Origin: an uncultured Porphyromonadaceae bacterium
Lineage (GTDB): Bacteria; Bacteroidota; Bacteroidia; Bacteroidales; Muribaculaceae
Direction: 5' to 3'
Length of the DNA: 64,000 bases
Assembly (NCBI GenBank): GCA_947643165.1
Contig: CANRVB010000002.1
Coordinates: 62,001 to 126,000 of the forward strand
Every line of letters starts with the position of its first letter. Positions within the stretch are counted from its first letter, which is position 1. The notes under the pieces were generated by a model. It was not told the DNA's origin and did no database searches. It saw nothing but the letters and a program-made list of their open reading frames with translations. Positions 7,763 to 15,447 of this stretch are shown here, in pieces. Both the position numbers and the translations under genes were made by a program.

Positions 7763-8543
7763 CCTTCAGCAACGTCTGCGTCAGCGCTACAACCCCGACG
7801 GATCCCCGCTCCGACGCTCACAGCTCGCCATGCTCGATATCCTTAGGCATATCGATGCTGTCTGCCGTCGCCACTCCATCGACTACTGGCTCAGCTCCGG
7901 CACTCTCCTCGGCGCCGTCCGACACGGCGGATTCATCCCCTGGGACGACGATATCGACATCGAGATGGACCTCGACAGCTACCGCCGCTTTCTTGCCGTG
8001 GCACCCGCCGAGCTCCCGCCGCATCTCCGCATCCACAACTCTTCCACCGACCCCATGTTCCTCCTCTCCTTCACCAAAGTCCGCGATATCCGCACCGTCA
8101 CAAAAGAAGCCGGCACATCTATCGACGCCCACTACCGCTATTCCGGATACTTCGTCGACATATTCCCCATCGCCCCATCCTCGTCGCGCATCCTCCACTA
8201 CCTCCACGGCAAGCTCGCCTACTACGGCATCCTCCTCGTCAACAAAGCCTGCTCCACACCCGCCGGTCCACTCGCCGGAGCCATCTACCGGCTCTGCCAT
8301 GCAATCATGTCACCCATTTCCGCTCTGGTCCGCACGATCCATCCCGGCCAACGCATGCGCCATCTCTCACCAAGCACATTCACAGCCCCACGCTTCCGCA
8401 GCGACATATTCCCTACCCGCCTCATCTACTTCGAAGGCTACCCCTTCCGCGCCCCCGCCGACTGCCACAGCTATCTCACCCGCCTCTACGGCGACTATAC
8501 CGCTCTTCCGTCCCATCCCCATACCTCCACACACTTCTCTTGA
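7749..8543 (+). CDS. LicD-family phosphotransferase
   Basis: 264 residues, ATG at 7749 inside the end of the fusion gene (14-bp overlap). The LicD signature is clear at about 48-72: WLSSGTLLGAVRHGG followed by FIPWDDDIDIEM, the metal-binding Asp cluster of this nucleotidyltransferase-fold family. Later it has YSGYFVDIFPI (about 135-145). Known LicD proteins move phosphocholine from CDP-choline onto glycans. Here the likely donor is the CMP-activated product of the overlapping gene, and the acceptor a surface polysaccharide or glycolipid made by nearby glycosyltransferases. No choline kinase or choline importer gene is in the window, so choline need not be the group transferred. Confidence 0.88.
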   Translation: MIPPDLQQRLRQRYNPDGSPLRRSQLAMLDILRHIDAVCRRHSIDYWLSSGTLLGAVRHGGFIPWDDDIDIEMDLDSYRRFLAVAPAELPPHLRIHNSSTDPMFLLSFTKVRDIRTVTKEAGTSIDAHYRYSGYFVDIFPIAPSSSRILHYLHGKLAYYGILLVNKACSTPAGPLAGAIYRLCHAIMSPISALVRTIHPGQRMRHLSPSTFTAPRFRSDIFPTRLIYFEGYPFRAPADCHSYLTRLYGDYTALPSHPHTSTHFS

Positions 8544-8552
8544 CCCCACCCG

Positions 8553-8591
8553 CCTCCGCTCTCCACTTTTCACCCTCCGCTCTCCACTTTT
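8553..8591 (+). repeat. Tandem 18-bp direct repeat downstream of licD
   Basis: CCTCCGCTCTCCACTTTT occurs at 8553-8570 and again at 8574-8591 (21-bp period). Its inner part TTCACCCTCCGCT recurs at 9872-9884, just after the first propeller gene. Function is unknown; it looks like a small intergenic repeat family. Confidence 0.8.
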
Positions 8592-8605
8592 TTAAATAAT
8601 ATTTG

Positions 8606-8613
8606 TATATTTG
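8606..8613 (+). promoter_or_regulatory. Promoter -7 element for first propeller lipoprotein
   Basis: TATATTTG followed by CCCC matches TAnnTTTG, 60 bp upstream of the ATG at 8673. The -33 region is not a clear TTTG. Confidence 0.6.
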
Positions 8614-8672
8614 CCCCGTCAACGCCTCTCTCTGCGTTACTGTCCGATCATTATCTACCCCACCCGCATACC

Positions 8673-9854
8673 ATGAATCCCATAAAGCTACACATAGCCG
8701 CTATATGTACCTCGGCGCTCCTGTTCGCCGCCTGCGGGAGTACCCGGAATGACATCCCCACGCCTGGTGTAAACAAAGAAGCTCTGACCGAAATATCATC
8801 AAATGATCAGTTCAGCCATCTTATCCGGCAGATGCAATTCATCCCATTGGAAACATCAGACGACTGCCTCCTGGGCACTATTCGTAAAGTCGTCGAAAAA
8901 GACTCTCTCCTCTATGTCCTTGCCGACGTCCACGACGGTGCCGGCAAGGAATTGCATTGCTTCACCCCCGATGGAAAGCATCTCCGCAAGATTGGCAACC
9001 GGGGAGATGGCCCCGGCGAGTACAAACGGCTTGTCGCATTCGACATCACTGGCGACACCGTCCTTATTTTCGACGATGCGACGTCGCGGATCATGTGTTT
9101 CGACCTGCTTGGAAACTATCTTGACATAACCGGTGGCTTTATTGATCCCACAGGCGTAAAAGAGATCTGTGCCGTCAATGGAACTCGACAGGTTCTCCTG
9201 CGTTCCGACATCGCCAACTATAGCCCCGCCATCTATTCTACTATCGACGTACCCTCCGGCGAAGGCATTGATACAATTGTCAGCCACCCATTCAACCGTG
9301 ACGAGTCTATGGCCGAATTGACCGCTTCCGGCCCGATCGGCAATTGGGACGACACCACAAAGCTCATAATCATACCCTACGAGAACGCCCTCTTCGGATA
9401 CTCTCCCTCAGGCAACACCCGACGGGTCCTTGATCTTGACCTTGCCGAATCCTACACAGCCCCCGTCCCTGGTGAGCACATCAAGGATTTCCATGACCGC
9501 CTCGGTAAGAATGCACTGTCGCTTCACACCCCCGTTTCTGCCTACAGAGTCAACGACTGGGTAGTGATCGACTTCTACTTCGGAAGCATGCTGTGGAACC
9601 TCAGGACCCGACACGGATATCACACCCTCAACGGCATGGACAGCCGGCAGCTTGCCGACTTTCCGATACCCACAGGGTGGATGATAGGAACCTCCGGCCA
9701 ATCCTTTGTAGCCTATATCGAAGCTGAAGAGTTTCTCAGAGAGTGCGCACTCATCCCCGACAATGCTAAGTTCAAGCCATCCTCGGAGCTAATCGCCTCT
9801 GTCAACCCCGAAGACAATCCTCTCATCATCCGGTTCAGCTTGATCGAAGAATAG
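8673..9854 (+). CDS. 6-bladed beta-propeller lipoprotein (paralogue 1)
   Basis: 393 residues. Signal peptide with lipobox: LLFAACGS, lipidated Cys about residue 23. The mature part has propeller-blade repeats with GDGPGEYKRLVAFDITGDTVLIFDD (about 108-132), the typical G-x-GPGEY pattern of the Bacteroidetes 6-bladed beta-propeller (BF3164/DUF5128-like) family. These are outer-membrane or periplasmic lipoproteins of unknown role. It is first of three tandem paralogues. Codon choice is GC-rich like the licD gene before it, whereas the next two paralogues look less so. Confidence 0.82.
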   Translation: MNPIKLHIAAICTSALLFAACGSTRNDIPTPGVNKEALTEISSNDQFSHLIRQMQFIPLETSDDCLLGTIRKVVEKDSLLYVLADVHDGAGKELHCFTPDGKHLRKIGNRGDGPGEYKRLVAFDITGDTVLIFDDATSRIMCFDLLGNYLDITGGFIDPTGVKEICAVNGTRQVLLRSDIANYSPAIYSTIDVPSGEGIDTIVSHPFNRDESMAELTASGPIGNWDDTTKLIIIPYENALFGYSPSGNTRRVLDLDLAESYTAPVPGEHIKDFHDRLGKNALSLHTPVSAYRVNDWVVIDFYFGSMLWNLRTRHGYHTLNGMDSRQLADFPIPTGWMIGTSGQSFVAYIEAEEFLRECALIPDNAKFKPSSELIASVNPEDNPLIIRFSLIEE

Positions 9855-9940
9855 ACCCCCACTCTTCACCCTTCACCCTCCGCTTGCACCGGCCGTTATA
9901 GTTTTATTCCCGATCCTGTATACAAACTTCTGACAATGTT

Positions 9941-11077
9941 ATGATGCAATCAAAAATATCACCACTGTTCAATATGGCTATTGCAGCCATCTTCGGCTTT
10001 ACTGTATTGTGTGCATGTGCTCGTACAGCAGATGACAGCACCCCTGACGTGACTGCAATTGTCATGAATACCTCCTCTCCCGATTCTCGGTTCATCCATT
10101 CTGTGCTCGACACTGTCACATACGTCGGCATCGATGCCGACGAGCATCCGATACATATGGTCGACAAGATATGTAAGGTTGGTACGGACCTGCTTTTACT
10201 TGATAGCAAAGTTCAGCAGATCGTGTCTGTGGATACCCGGTCGGGTAAATGTAGATATGTCATCGACTCCTATGGCCAGGGCCCGGATGAATTCCTTGAA
10301 ATAAGTGCCTTTTGCGCCGACGACAGCATGATATATGTTTTAGACAATATGAAATCAGAATTGATGCTGTTCTCTCGCGATAATGGAACATACGTCAGAT
10401 CTCTTGATATGCCTATGGTGGCCGACGACATGGAGGTGTTACCAGATGGTGGTTTCATATTCGCTTCCATACCATTGCGCGACAATGTCAGGAAACTCTC
10501 CGCATCCAATCACCGATTGTTTATCACCGATAGCGGTCTGAACGTCACAAAGCGTTTGTTTCCGTATTCCGACAATGAGTATGACCCGATTGGTCAACGT
10601 CTGTATCTCACAAGAAATGGCGGCGATATAGTGTTTGGATCTCTTATGAACAGCGGATTCACCATTCTGTCCGGGCATGACATGTCTGAGATAACTCATG
10701 TGAATATTGCATTCGACAAGCCCGTCGACAAAGATACCGAGCTTCAGGATATATCTGACTGCCAGTATATGGCTTTTACCCCTTTCACTGCCGATGGTTA
10801 TTACTATATCTGTTATTCAGATGGCGCTGGCAAGCTTAAATATGGTGTTTGGGATAAGGAAGCCAATCAATTGCTTGTAAACGAGATGAAACCGATGACC
10901 CGTATAATGGGTCCTGTGATCGGTTCGTATGACAATAAGATGATAGGTATGATCACATCATCCGATCAATATAGGCAGCTTGTCGAGCATGGATTCCCTG
11001 AAGCCGATCAACAGGTTGTGGATATTCTCGACAACGACGGATACGCATTGATAGAGTATCATCTTCAGCAATCCTGA
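9941..11077 (+). CDS. 6-bladed beta-propeller lipoprotein (paralogue 2)
   Basis: 378 residues, ATG at 9941 (a second ATG follows at once). Hydrophobic signal ending VLCACAR gives a lipobox-like Cys near residue 25-27. The propeller signature is YGQGPDEFLEISAFCADDSMIYVLDN (about 110-135), parallel to the GPGEY region of the other two copies. 86 bp separate it from paralogue 1 and 63 bp from paralogue 3, so one transcript is likely. No function is established; a sensor or ligand-binding role at the envelope is only a guess. Confidence 0.8.
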   Translation: MMQSKISPLFNMAIAAIFGFTVLCACARTADDSTPDVTAIVMNTSSPDSRFIHSVLDTVTYVGIDADEHPIHMVDKICKVGTDLLLLDSKVQQIVSVDTRSGKCRYVIDSYGQGPDEFLEISAFCADDSMIYVLDNMKSELMLFSRDNGTYVRSLDMPMVADDMEVLPDGGFIFASIPLRDNVRKLSASNHRLFITDSGLNVTKRLFPYSDNEYDPIGQRLYLTRNGGDIVFGSLMNSGFTILSGHDMSEITHVNIAFDKPVDKDTELQDISDCQYMAFTPFTADGYYYICYSDGAGKLKYGVWDKEANQLLVNEMKPMTRIMGPVIGSYDNKMIGMITSSDQYRQLVEHGFPEADQQVVDILDNDGYALIEYHLQQS

Positions 11078-11140
11078 TCGACACACTCTCTCTATTTTTT
11101 GTAGTATCAAAGGTTTAGCTATCACAAATATAACAATACC

Positions 11141-12304
11141 ATGAATAAAACTATGCTGAAAATGACTCTTTGTCGTGTCGGCTTACCCTGTGCAGTGCTT
11201 CTGGCTGTCTCCGCTTGCACCGACAATTCCTCCGGCTTACCTAAAGAAGCGGCTATGGTGAGTGTGCAGACAGAATCTTTTGCTCATGCAGAGGATTTTT
11301 TCTCCGGATCCAAGTATGTGATTCTGGAGACGTCCGATAGCTGTCTGCTGCATGGGCAAACTAAATTTCACACATCCGATAAGTATATAGTGGCCTACTC
11401 ACCCGAGACTGGCTTCTGTACATTTACTATGGATGGAAAGCTTGCGGGCCGATTCTCCCACTTCGGGCAGGGCCCTGGTGAATATCTCAACGTGTCCGAC
11501 TTCTATGTGAAAGGCGAGGAAATATGGTGTATGCTGCTATCTCAGAAAAAGATAGTCACCTACAATATATCCACTGGCAATTTAGGTCGTGAGATCGCTC
11601 TCCCCGATATCTTCTGCTATATGGCCCCGCTTGGTTCATCGCTCATGGTGATGAGCCCCGCCTATAGCAACCGGATGATGTACAACTTCTCGGTCCTCAA
11701 TCTTGATGGTGGCAATATAGTCGACAACTATATGGAGTATGATGTTTGCAGTTCACGTCTTTTTGATGACTTCAACGCATTTGTGGGCGAAGATGAGGAG
11801 TGTGTGTATGCAACTCTACCGTTCGACCACACTCTCTATCGCATTGACCCGAATGGCTGTGCCCCATTTGTGAGTTACAGCTTTGATACACCTGACCGGT
11901 TGCCCGAGGACGACCAGCAGACTCGCGATCTCGGCAAGATCGCCGATGACTACAGATTGAAGCGGGTGGTGAAGTGGCTCGGGCCTTATGCCAAGGTGTT
12001 CGATGATGTATGTTTTCAGAGCTTCTCGCTTATGTGCGATTACGGCATATTGCCGTTTTTGTGCAGATACTCTCCCGATGGTGGGGAAGTGAAAACCCTT
12101 CGTATAGGAGCCGAACGATTTGCCGGCTATCCATATCTCACAGTCCCTCCGTTCGAATTCTCCAGCGGCTATTACGTATGTTCTATGACAGCCGACCGTG
12201 TGCTGATCGCGGAAAATATATTGGGCGACACCACGTTCTCCGATGCCGGTTTGACCGAGGAATCCAATCCGGTCATATTCTTCTATAAACTCCGCGACTC
12301 ATAA
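11141..12304 (+). CDS. 6-bladed beta-propeller lipoprotein (paralogue 3)
   Basis: 387 residues. Signal peptide ends with the lipobox AVSACTD (Cys about 26). The propeller motif FGQGPGEYLNVSDFYVKGEEIW lies about 107-128. Its last 15 codons plus 3' flank (12260-12307) are repeated exactly at 13296-13343, on the other side of the toxin-antitoxin-like cassette. The gene itself looks intact and ends NPVIFFYKLRDS. Upstream 11107-11118 has only a weak TAnnTTTG-like stretch, so it is probably co-transcribed with paralogue 2. Confidence 0.82.
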   Translation: MNKTMLKMTLCRVGLPCAVLLAVSACTDNSSGLPKEAAMVSVQTESFAHAEDFFSGSKYVILETSDSCLLHGQTKFHTSDKYIVAYSPETGFCTFTMDGKLAGRFSHFGQGPGEYLNVSDFYVKGEEIWCMLLSQKKIVTYNISTGNLGREIALPDIFCYMAPLGSSLMVMSPAYSNRMMYNFSVLNLDGGNIVDNYMEYDVCSSRLFDDFNAFVGEDEECVYATLPFDHTLYRIDPNGCAPFVSYSFDTPDRLPEDDQQTRDLGKIADDYRLKRVVKWLGPYAKVFDDVCFQSFSLMCDYGILPFLCRYSPDGGEVKTLRIGAERFAGYPYLTVPPFEFSSGYYVCSMTADRVLIAENILGDTTFSDAGLTEESNPVIFFYKLRDS

Positions 12305-12307
12305 TTT
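12260..12307 (+). repeat. 48-bp direct repeat, left copy
   Basis: Exact copy of 13296-13343. It encodes the last 15 codons and stop of the third propeller gene plus three bases. Similarity continues a few bases further with a one-base indel (CCCCATTT versus TCCATTT). The two copies are 1036 bp apart and bracket the antitoxin/GNAT pair. Confidence 0.95.
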
Positions 12308-12346
12308 CCCCATTTGGAATATTAGAATAATCGATACCGTTAAATC

Positions 12347-12391
12347 GCAAGCCTCATGTTTCCACTCTTGAAGAGTGAGCCTGAGGCTTGC
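12347..12391. terminator. Hairpin, probable terminator after propeller operon
   Basis: GCAAGCCTCA at 12347-12356 pairs with TGAGGCTTGC at 12382-12391. The loop holds a second hairpin (CACTCTT with AAGAGTG). A short AT-rich tract follows. It lies 42 bp after the third propeller stop and just inside the left repeat, upstream of the cassette promoter. Confidence 0.6.
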
Positions 12392-12493
12392 ATTTAAGTA
12401 TCCTCATTTGTTATAGAGGGTGACGGTTGAGTCGCAGCCCCCTGTTTGCAGTTCAACATGCTTAACCTTGTCCAGTAACGATGGAAAATGGTT

Positions 12494-12513
12494 GATATAA
12501 AAATCTTTATATC
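12494..12513. promoter_or_regulatory. Palindromic operator candidate of the TA-like operon
   Basis: GATATAAA and TTTATATC form a perfect 8-bp inverted repeat with a 4-nt centre. It overlaps the expected -33 region of the promoter whose -7 element TATCTTTG is at 12528-12535. This is the usual place for an autoregulatory antitoxin operator. Confidence 0.55.
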
Positions 12514-12527
12514 TCGAAAATTTGTTG

Positions 12528-12535
12528 TATCTTTG
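12528..12535 (+). promoter_or_regulatory. Promoter -7 element for antitoxin/GNAT pair
   Basis: TATCTTTG matches TAnnTTTG exactly, 29 bp upstream of the antitoxin ATG. A purine-rich AAGGAG at 12551-12556 lies 8 bp before the start, a Shine-Dalgarno-like site that is uncommon in this phylum. Confidence 0.65.
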
Positions 12536-12564
12536 TATTCAATTAAATAAAAGGAGACACAATC

Positions 12565-12723
12565 ATGGCAAGACCTATCAAAGAAACACCCGTACTTCGA
12601 GGAAAAGATGCGGTAAGATTTGCCGAAAGAATTGCAAATCCCGCCCCGGTCAGCCAATCCGAAAAAGATGCGGCTCGTAAAGCTTATGAAGCATTCAAAG
12701 CCATAAGCACATTCCCTATGTAA
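12565..12723 (+). CDS. Small antitoxin-like protein paired with GNAT toxin-like gene
   Basis: 52 residues read directly: begins MARPIKETPVLRGKDAVRFA and ends in AFKAISTFPM. The MARPIKETPxLxGKDAxRF start is common among small Bacteroidales proteins encoded just before GNAT acetyltransferases. It has its own promoter and an AAGGAG site. It ends 6 bp before the next gene's start. The remainder is predicted helical and rich in Ala, Lys and Glu. An antitoxin role is inferred from pairing with a GNAT, an operator-like palindrome and size; no classical ribbon-helix-helix pattern is obvious. Confidence 0.72.
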   Translation: MARPIKETPVLRGKDAVRFAERIANPAPVSQSEKDAARKAYEAFKAISTFPM

Positions 12724-12729
12724 TATATA

Positions 12730-13263
12730 TTGGATTTTAGCAATTTCACATTCCGGCAAATTGAAGCCGAAACTGAGATAAAGTCGTTCGATTGCGGCGA
12801 TACTGATTTGAACGACTTCCTAATTAGTGACGCGAAGAATTATCTTCGGGCCATGATGGCATTGACATATATCCTTGAGGACAATTCGACAGATAAGACA
12901 GTGGCATATTACAGCCTTTTAAATGATAAAATTGTCTTTGATCCGGAGAATAAGCATTTTTGGAACAAACTTAACCGCAAAATCGCCAATAATAAACGCC
13001 GAAAAGAATATCCGGCAGTGAAAATCGGTCGCCTTGCAGTATCGAAAGACTATAGCGGTAATCATATAGGAGAAGCCATTTTGTTGCAGATAAAACACAT
13101 GTTTGCAACTATGCGTCGCAGTGCGTGCCGTTTCATTACTGTGGATGCCTATACCGCTGCTGTGCCATTCTATGAAAAATGTGGATTTTTATTCCTTTCA
13201 GAAAAAGACAAGACCTCAAAAACACGTGCAATGTATTTTGATTTAATCAATTTCATAAATTAA
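12730..13263 (+). CDS. GNAT acetyltransferase, TacT/AtaT-toxin-like
   Basis: 177 residues with a TTG start at 12730; the family-typical opening (FDCGDTDLNDFL at about 20-31) lies before the first internal Met, so the TTG start is preferred. The acetyl-CoA-binding region is IGRLAVSKDYSGNHIGEAIL (about 98-117). The C-terminal VDAYTAAVPFYEKCGF (about 137-152) is typical of GNAT toxins that acetylate charged tRNA. Base composition is clearly more AT-rich than flanking genes. It is flanked by 48-bp direct repeats together with its partner, indicating acquisition as a unit. Toxin activity is inferred, not shown. Confidence 0.8.
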   Translation: MDFSNFTFRQIEAETEIKSFDCGDTDLNDFLISDAKNYLRAMMALTYILEDNSTDKTVAYYSLLNDKIVFDPENKHFWNKLNRKIANNKRRKEYPAVKIGRLAVSKDYSGNHIGEAILLQIKHMFATMRRSACRFITVDAYTAAVPFYEKCGFLFLSEKDKTSKTRAMYFDLINFIN

Positions 13264-13295
13264 GTACCTACGTATAGTGTGAAGAACAGATAAAA

Positions 13296-13343
13296 GAATC
13301 CAATCCGGTCATATTCTTCTATAAACTCCGCGACTCATAATTT
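13296..13343 (+). repeat. 48-bp direct repeat, right copy (propeller 3' remnant)
   Basis: Exact repeat of 12260-12307. It contains the codons for ESNPVIFFYKLRDS and a stop but is not attached to any reading frame. It is either the far end of an inserted cassette or the leftover 3' end of a fourth propeller gene. Confidence 0.95.
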
Positions 13344-13362
13344 TCCATTTTAACCCTATTGT

Positions 13363-13398
13363 CATGAGGAGGAAAGCCATACTGCTTCCCTCCTCATG
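13363..13398. terminator. Bidirectional terminator hairpin
   Basis: CATGAGGAGG-AAAGC at 13363-13377 pairs with GCTTCCCTCCTCATG at 13384-13398 (one mismatch inside). It sits between the plus-strand propeller/cassette region and the minus-strand Wzz gene, whose stop begins 3 bp further on. Confidence 0.7.
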
Positions 13399-13401
13399 CT
13401 G

Positions 13402-15447
13402 TCAGCTACGACGGCTTATCGCTACAAACGTGTGCTTGCGTCCGAAATCCTTCACTATATTTTCCATGCTCTTGCGCTTGGTAGCCCCCGGCATCGTAGC
13501 TATCACAACCGATTGTAGCAATCCCGGCTTTTCCGCTATCAATGGCTTGATCAGTTGTAGATTATCCGGATCAGCCACCGGAAGCACTACAGCCGCGTTG
13601 CTCGACAACAGCTCCGATAGCATGGTTCTGTATCCCTGACGCCTCATCGAGTCGTTGGTCTCCGGTAGTCCGGCCATCGACGGTGTCAGTATGGCGGCAG
13701 TCATGTCAACCGACTCGAATGAGTCGCGTAGCCATTCGGCAGTCTGCATCGCCGTTGGGCCCGAAACAAAAACCATACTTCTCTTGCCCTCTTCCGACAC
13801 CCGGTCGCGCAAAGTCGCTATCGCTGTGTCATGCCCATCCGTCACATATGTGTTGTTCTCCAGCCCGTATGCCGCGACATCTATAGCCTCGCTCACCGTT
13901 TTGCGCCGCAGGGTCACGAATATGGCCGCGGCTGTCGGACAGACTATCGCCAGCATCATACACACCGCCACAATCAGTATTGGCTTCTTCCGGCTCGGCT
14001 TCAGTTGGCAGTACGCTTCATCCACTATAAATCCCAACGTGTTCTCGCTGTATAGTTGGAGCAAAGCGCTCTCACGCTTGTCCACCAGATACATGTATAG
14101 CGAATTCTTCAGCTGCCTGTCCCGCTCGAGCTCCACATAGTCACGCTCTATCTCCGGAAGCTCGCTTATACGCGCGTCAGCGCTCACGGCAAGCGCCGAT
14201 TGCGTCTTTAGCAGCGCCGTCGATGCCTCCAGCATCCCCTCCACATTTTTTATCACCGACGAGCGCATCTGGCGCAGATTCTCATCGGCCGCATCGAGTG
14301 CCGGATGATCCTGCAATGCCGACTTCTCCAGCTGACGTTTCTCCAGCACCATATTGTTGTAGTCCCTTATCATCGGATACGCCTCGTTGTCAAACACCGG
14401 AAGCAGCTCATCGCTGCGGCTGCCGTCGCGCAGCGACTCCAACACCTCTTTCAGATACACGCTCTCAGCCTTGGCCTTCACCATCTCTGTGCGCGTGTTC
14501 AGCGCATTCTCTACTATCAGAGGCGCCTCCGCCTTGATGTCGGCGGCCTTGTGTCTGGTCTTGAAATCACGTATATTGTTTTCCGCTTCCGACAGCTCGT
14601 CGAATATTGCCGCTATCCTTCCATCCAGAAACCTCAGCTCCGTGTCCGCATTGCTGTGCTTGCGGTTCAGACGTTTGGCATTATACTCGTTCATCAGCAC
14701 ATTGAGTATCGCCATCCCGCGCTCACGGTTCGGATAGAGCATCTCAAACGATATCGCGTCCGACAGCTTGTCCGCCTTGTCCACAGCTATATCCTTCTCC
14801 AGAAACTCTGCCGCACCCGGATAGCTCCCTATCGCTACATCTATCGTCTGGCTTTTCCCGCTGTACGCATCCGTGGCCGACACCAGCAGCGTCCCGTATG
14901 GCGTCTTGACCGGAGCCGGAAGCGTCACACCCTTCAGCTCCGCCACCTTACGCCCGGTCAGGCCAGTCTTTACAGTTATGTCTGCCGACTCCCCGTTGAG
15001 ACTCACCCTCATCTTCATCGACCGCGTCAGCGTATCGAACATGCTCTCCTGGCCATCCACTCTGATCGGCGAGTCCTCAAATAGCATCCGCTTCCTCATG
15101 CCGTCCCTCTCATAATACGTCCGGTTCAGCGAGAGAGCCTTGGCCGTACGCATCAGCACATCATGGCTGTTCACAAGCTGCAGCTCATTGTCCACCGACG
15201 AAGCCCCGAAGCCACCTATCGAAAATGTCTTCATCATAGCCGCCATGCCACCCGCTCCCGAGGGCGCGTCATCCGGACCATCCTCTATCATTATCGTCGC
15301 GCGCACATCATATTGTGGCTGCCGCACTATGCAGTATATCGCGGCTATCGCCGCAAACACAACCACCGACGCTACATACGCCGCTTTCATGCGCCCGATC
15401 GTAGCTGTCAGACGGCGCAGATCTATATCATTGTTCTTGTCAACCAT
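13402..15447 (-). CDS. Wzz/GumC-like chain-length protein with degenerate BY-kinase domain
   Basis: 681 residues. TM1 is about 22-42 and TM2 about 489-511, with a long periplasmic part rich in coiled coil between them. The Wzz-type start includes YDVRATIMIEDG. After TM2, residues about 517-681 have the layout of a bacterial tyrosine kinase domain, but the P-loop position reads SGPTAMQTAEW: no GK[ST], and no tyrosine cluster at the C-terminus. It probably sets glycan chain length or forms part of the export complex without kinase activity. Its start overlaps the end of the upstream polymerase-like gene by 8 bp. Confidence 0.85.
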   Translation of the reverse strand: MVDKNNDIDLRRLTATIGRMKAAYVASVVVFAAIAAIYCIVRQPQYDVRATIMIEDGPDDAPSGAGGMAAMMKTFSIGGFGASSVDNELQLVNSHDVLMRTAKALSLNRTYYERDGMRKRMLFEDSPIRVDGQESMFDTLTRSMKMRVSLNGESADITVKTGLTGRKVAELKGVTLPAPVKTPYGTLLVSATDAYSGKSQTIDVAIGSYPGAAEFLEKDIAVDKADKLSDAISFEMLYPNRERGMAILNVLMNEYNAKRLNRKHSNADTELRFLDGRIAAIFDELSEAENNIRDFKTRHKAADIKAEAPLIVENALNTRTEMVKAKAESVYLKEVLESLRDGSRSDELLPVFDNEAYPMIRDYNNMVLEKRQLEKSALQDHPALDAADENLRQMRSSVIKNVEGMLEASTALLKTQSALAVSADARISELPEIERDYVELERDRQLKNSLYMYLVDKRESALLQLYSENTLGFIVDEAYCQLKPSRKKPILIVAVCMMLAIVCPTAAAIFVTLRRKTVSEAIDVAAYGLENNTYVTDGHDTAIATLRDRVSEEGKRSMVFVSGPTAMQTAEWLRDSFESVDMTAAILTPSMAGLPETNDSMRRQGYRTMLSELLSSNAAVVLPVADPDNLQLIKPLIAEKPGLLQSVVIATMPGATKRKSMENIVKDFGRKHTFVAISRRS

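Noticed and set aside
12394-12759. 121-residue minus-strand frame over the antitoxin region
   Set aside because: Antisense to the antitoxin and its promoter; the plus-strand gene has promoter, SD-like site and a family-like start.
14305-15084. 259-residue plus-strand frame within wzz
   Set aside because: Antisense shadow with no start context or family motifs.
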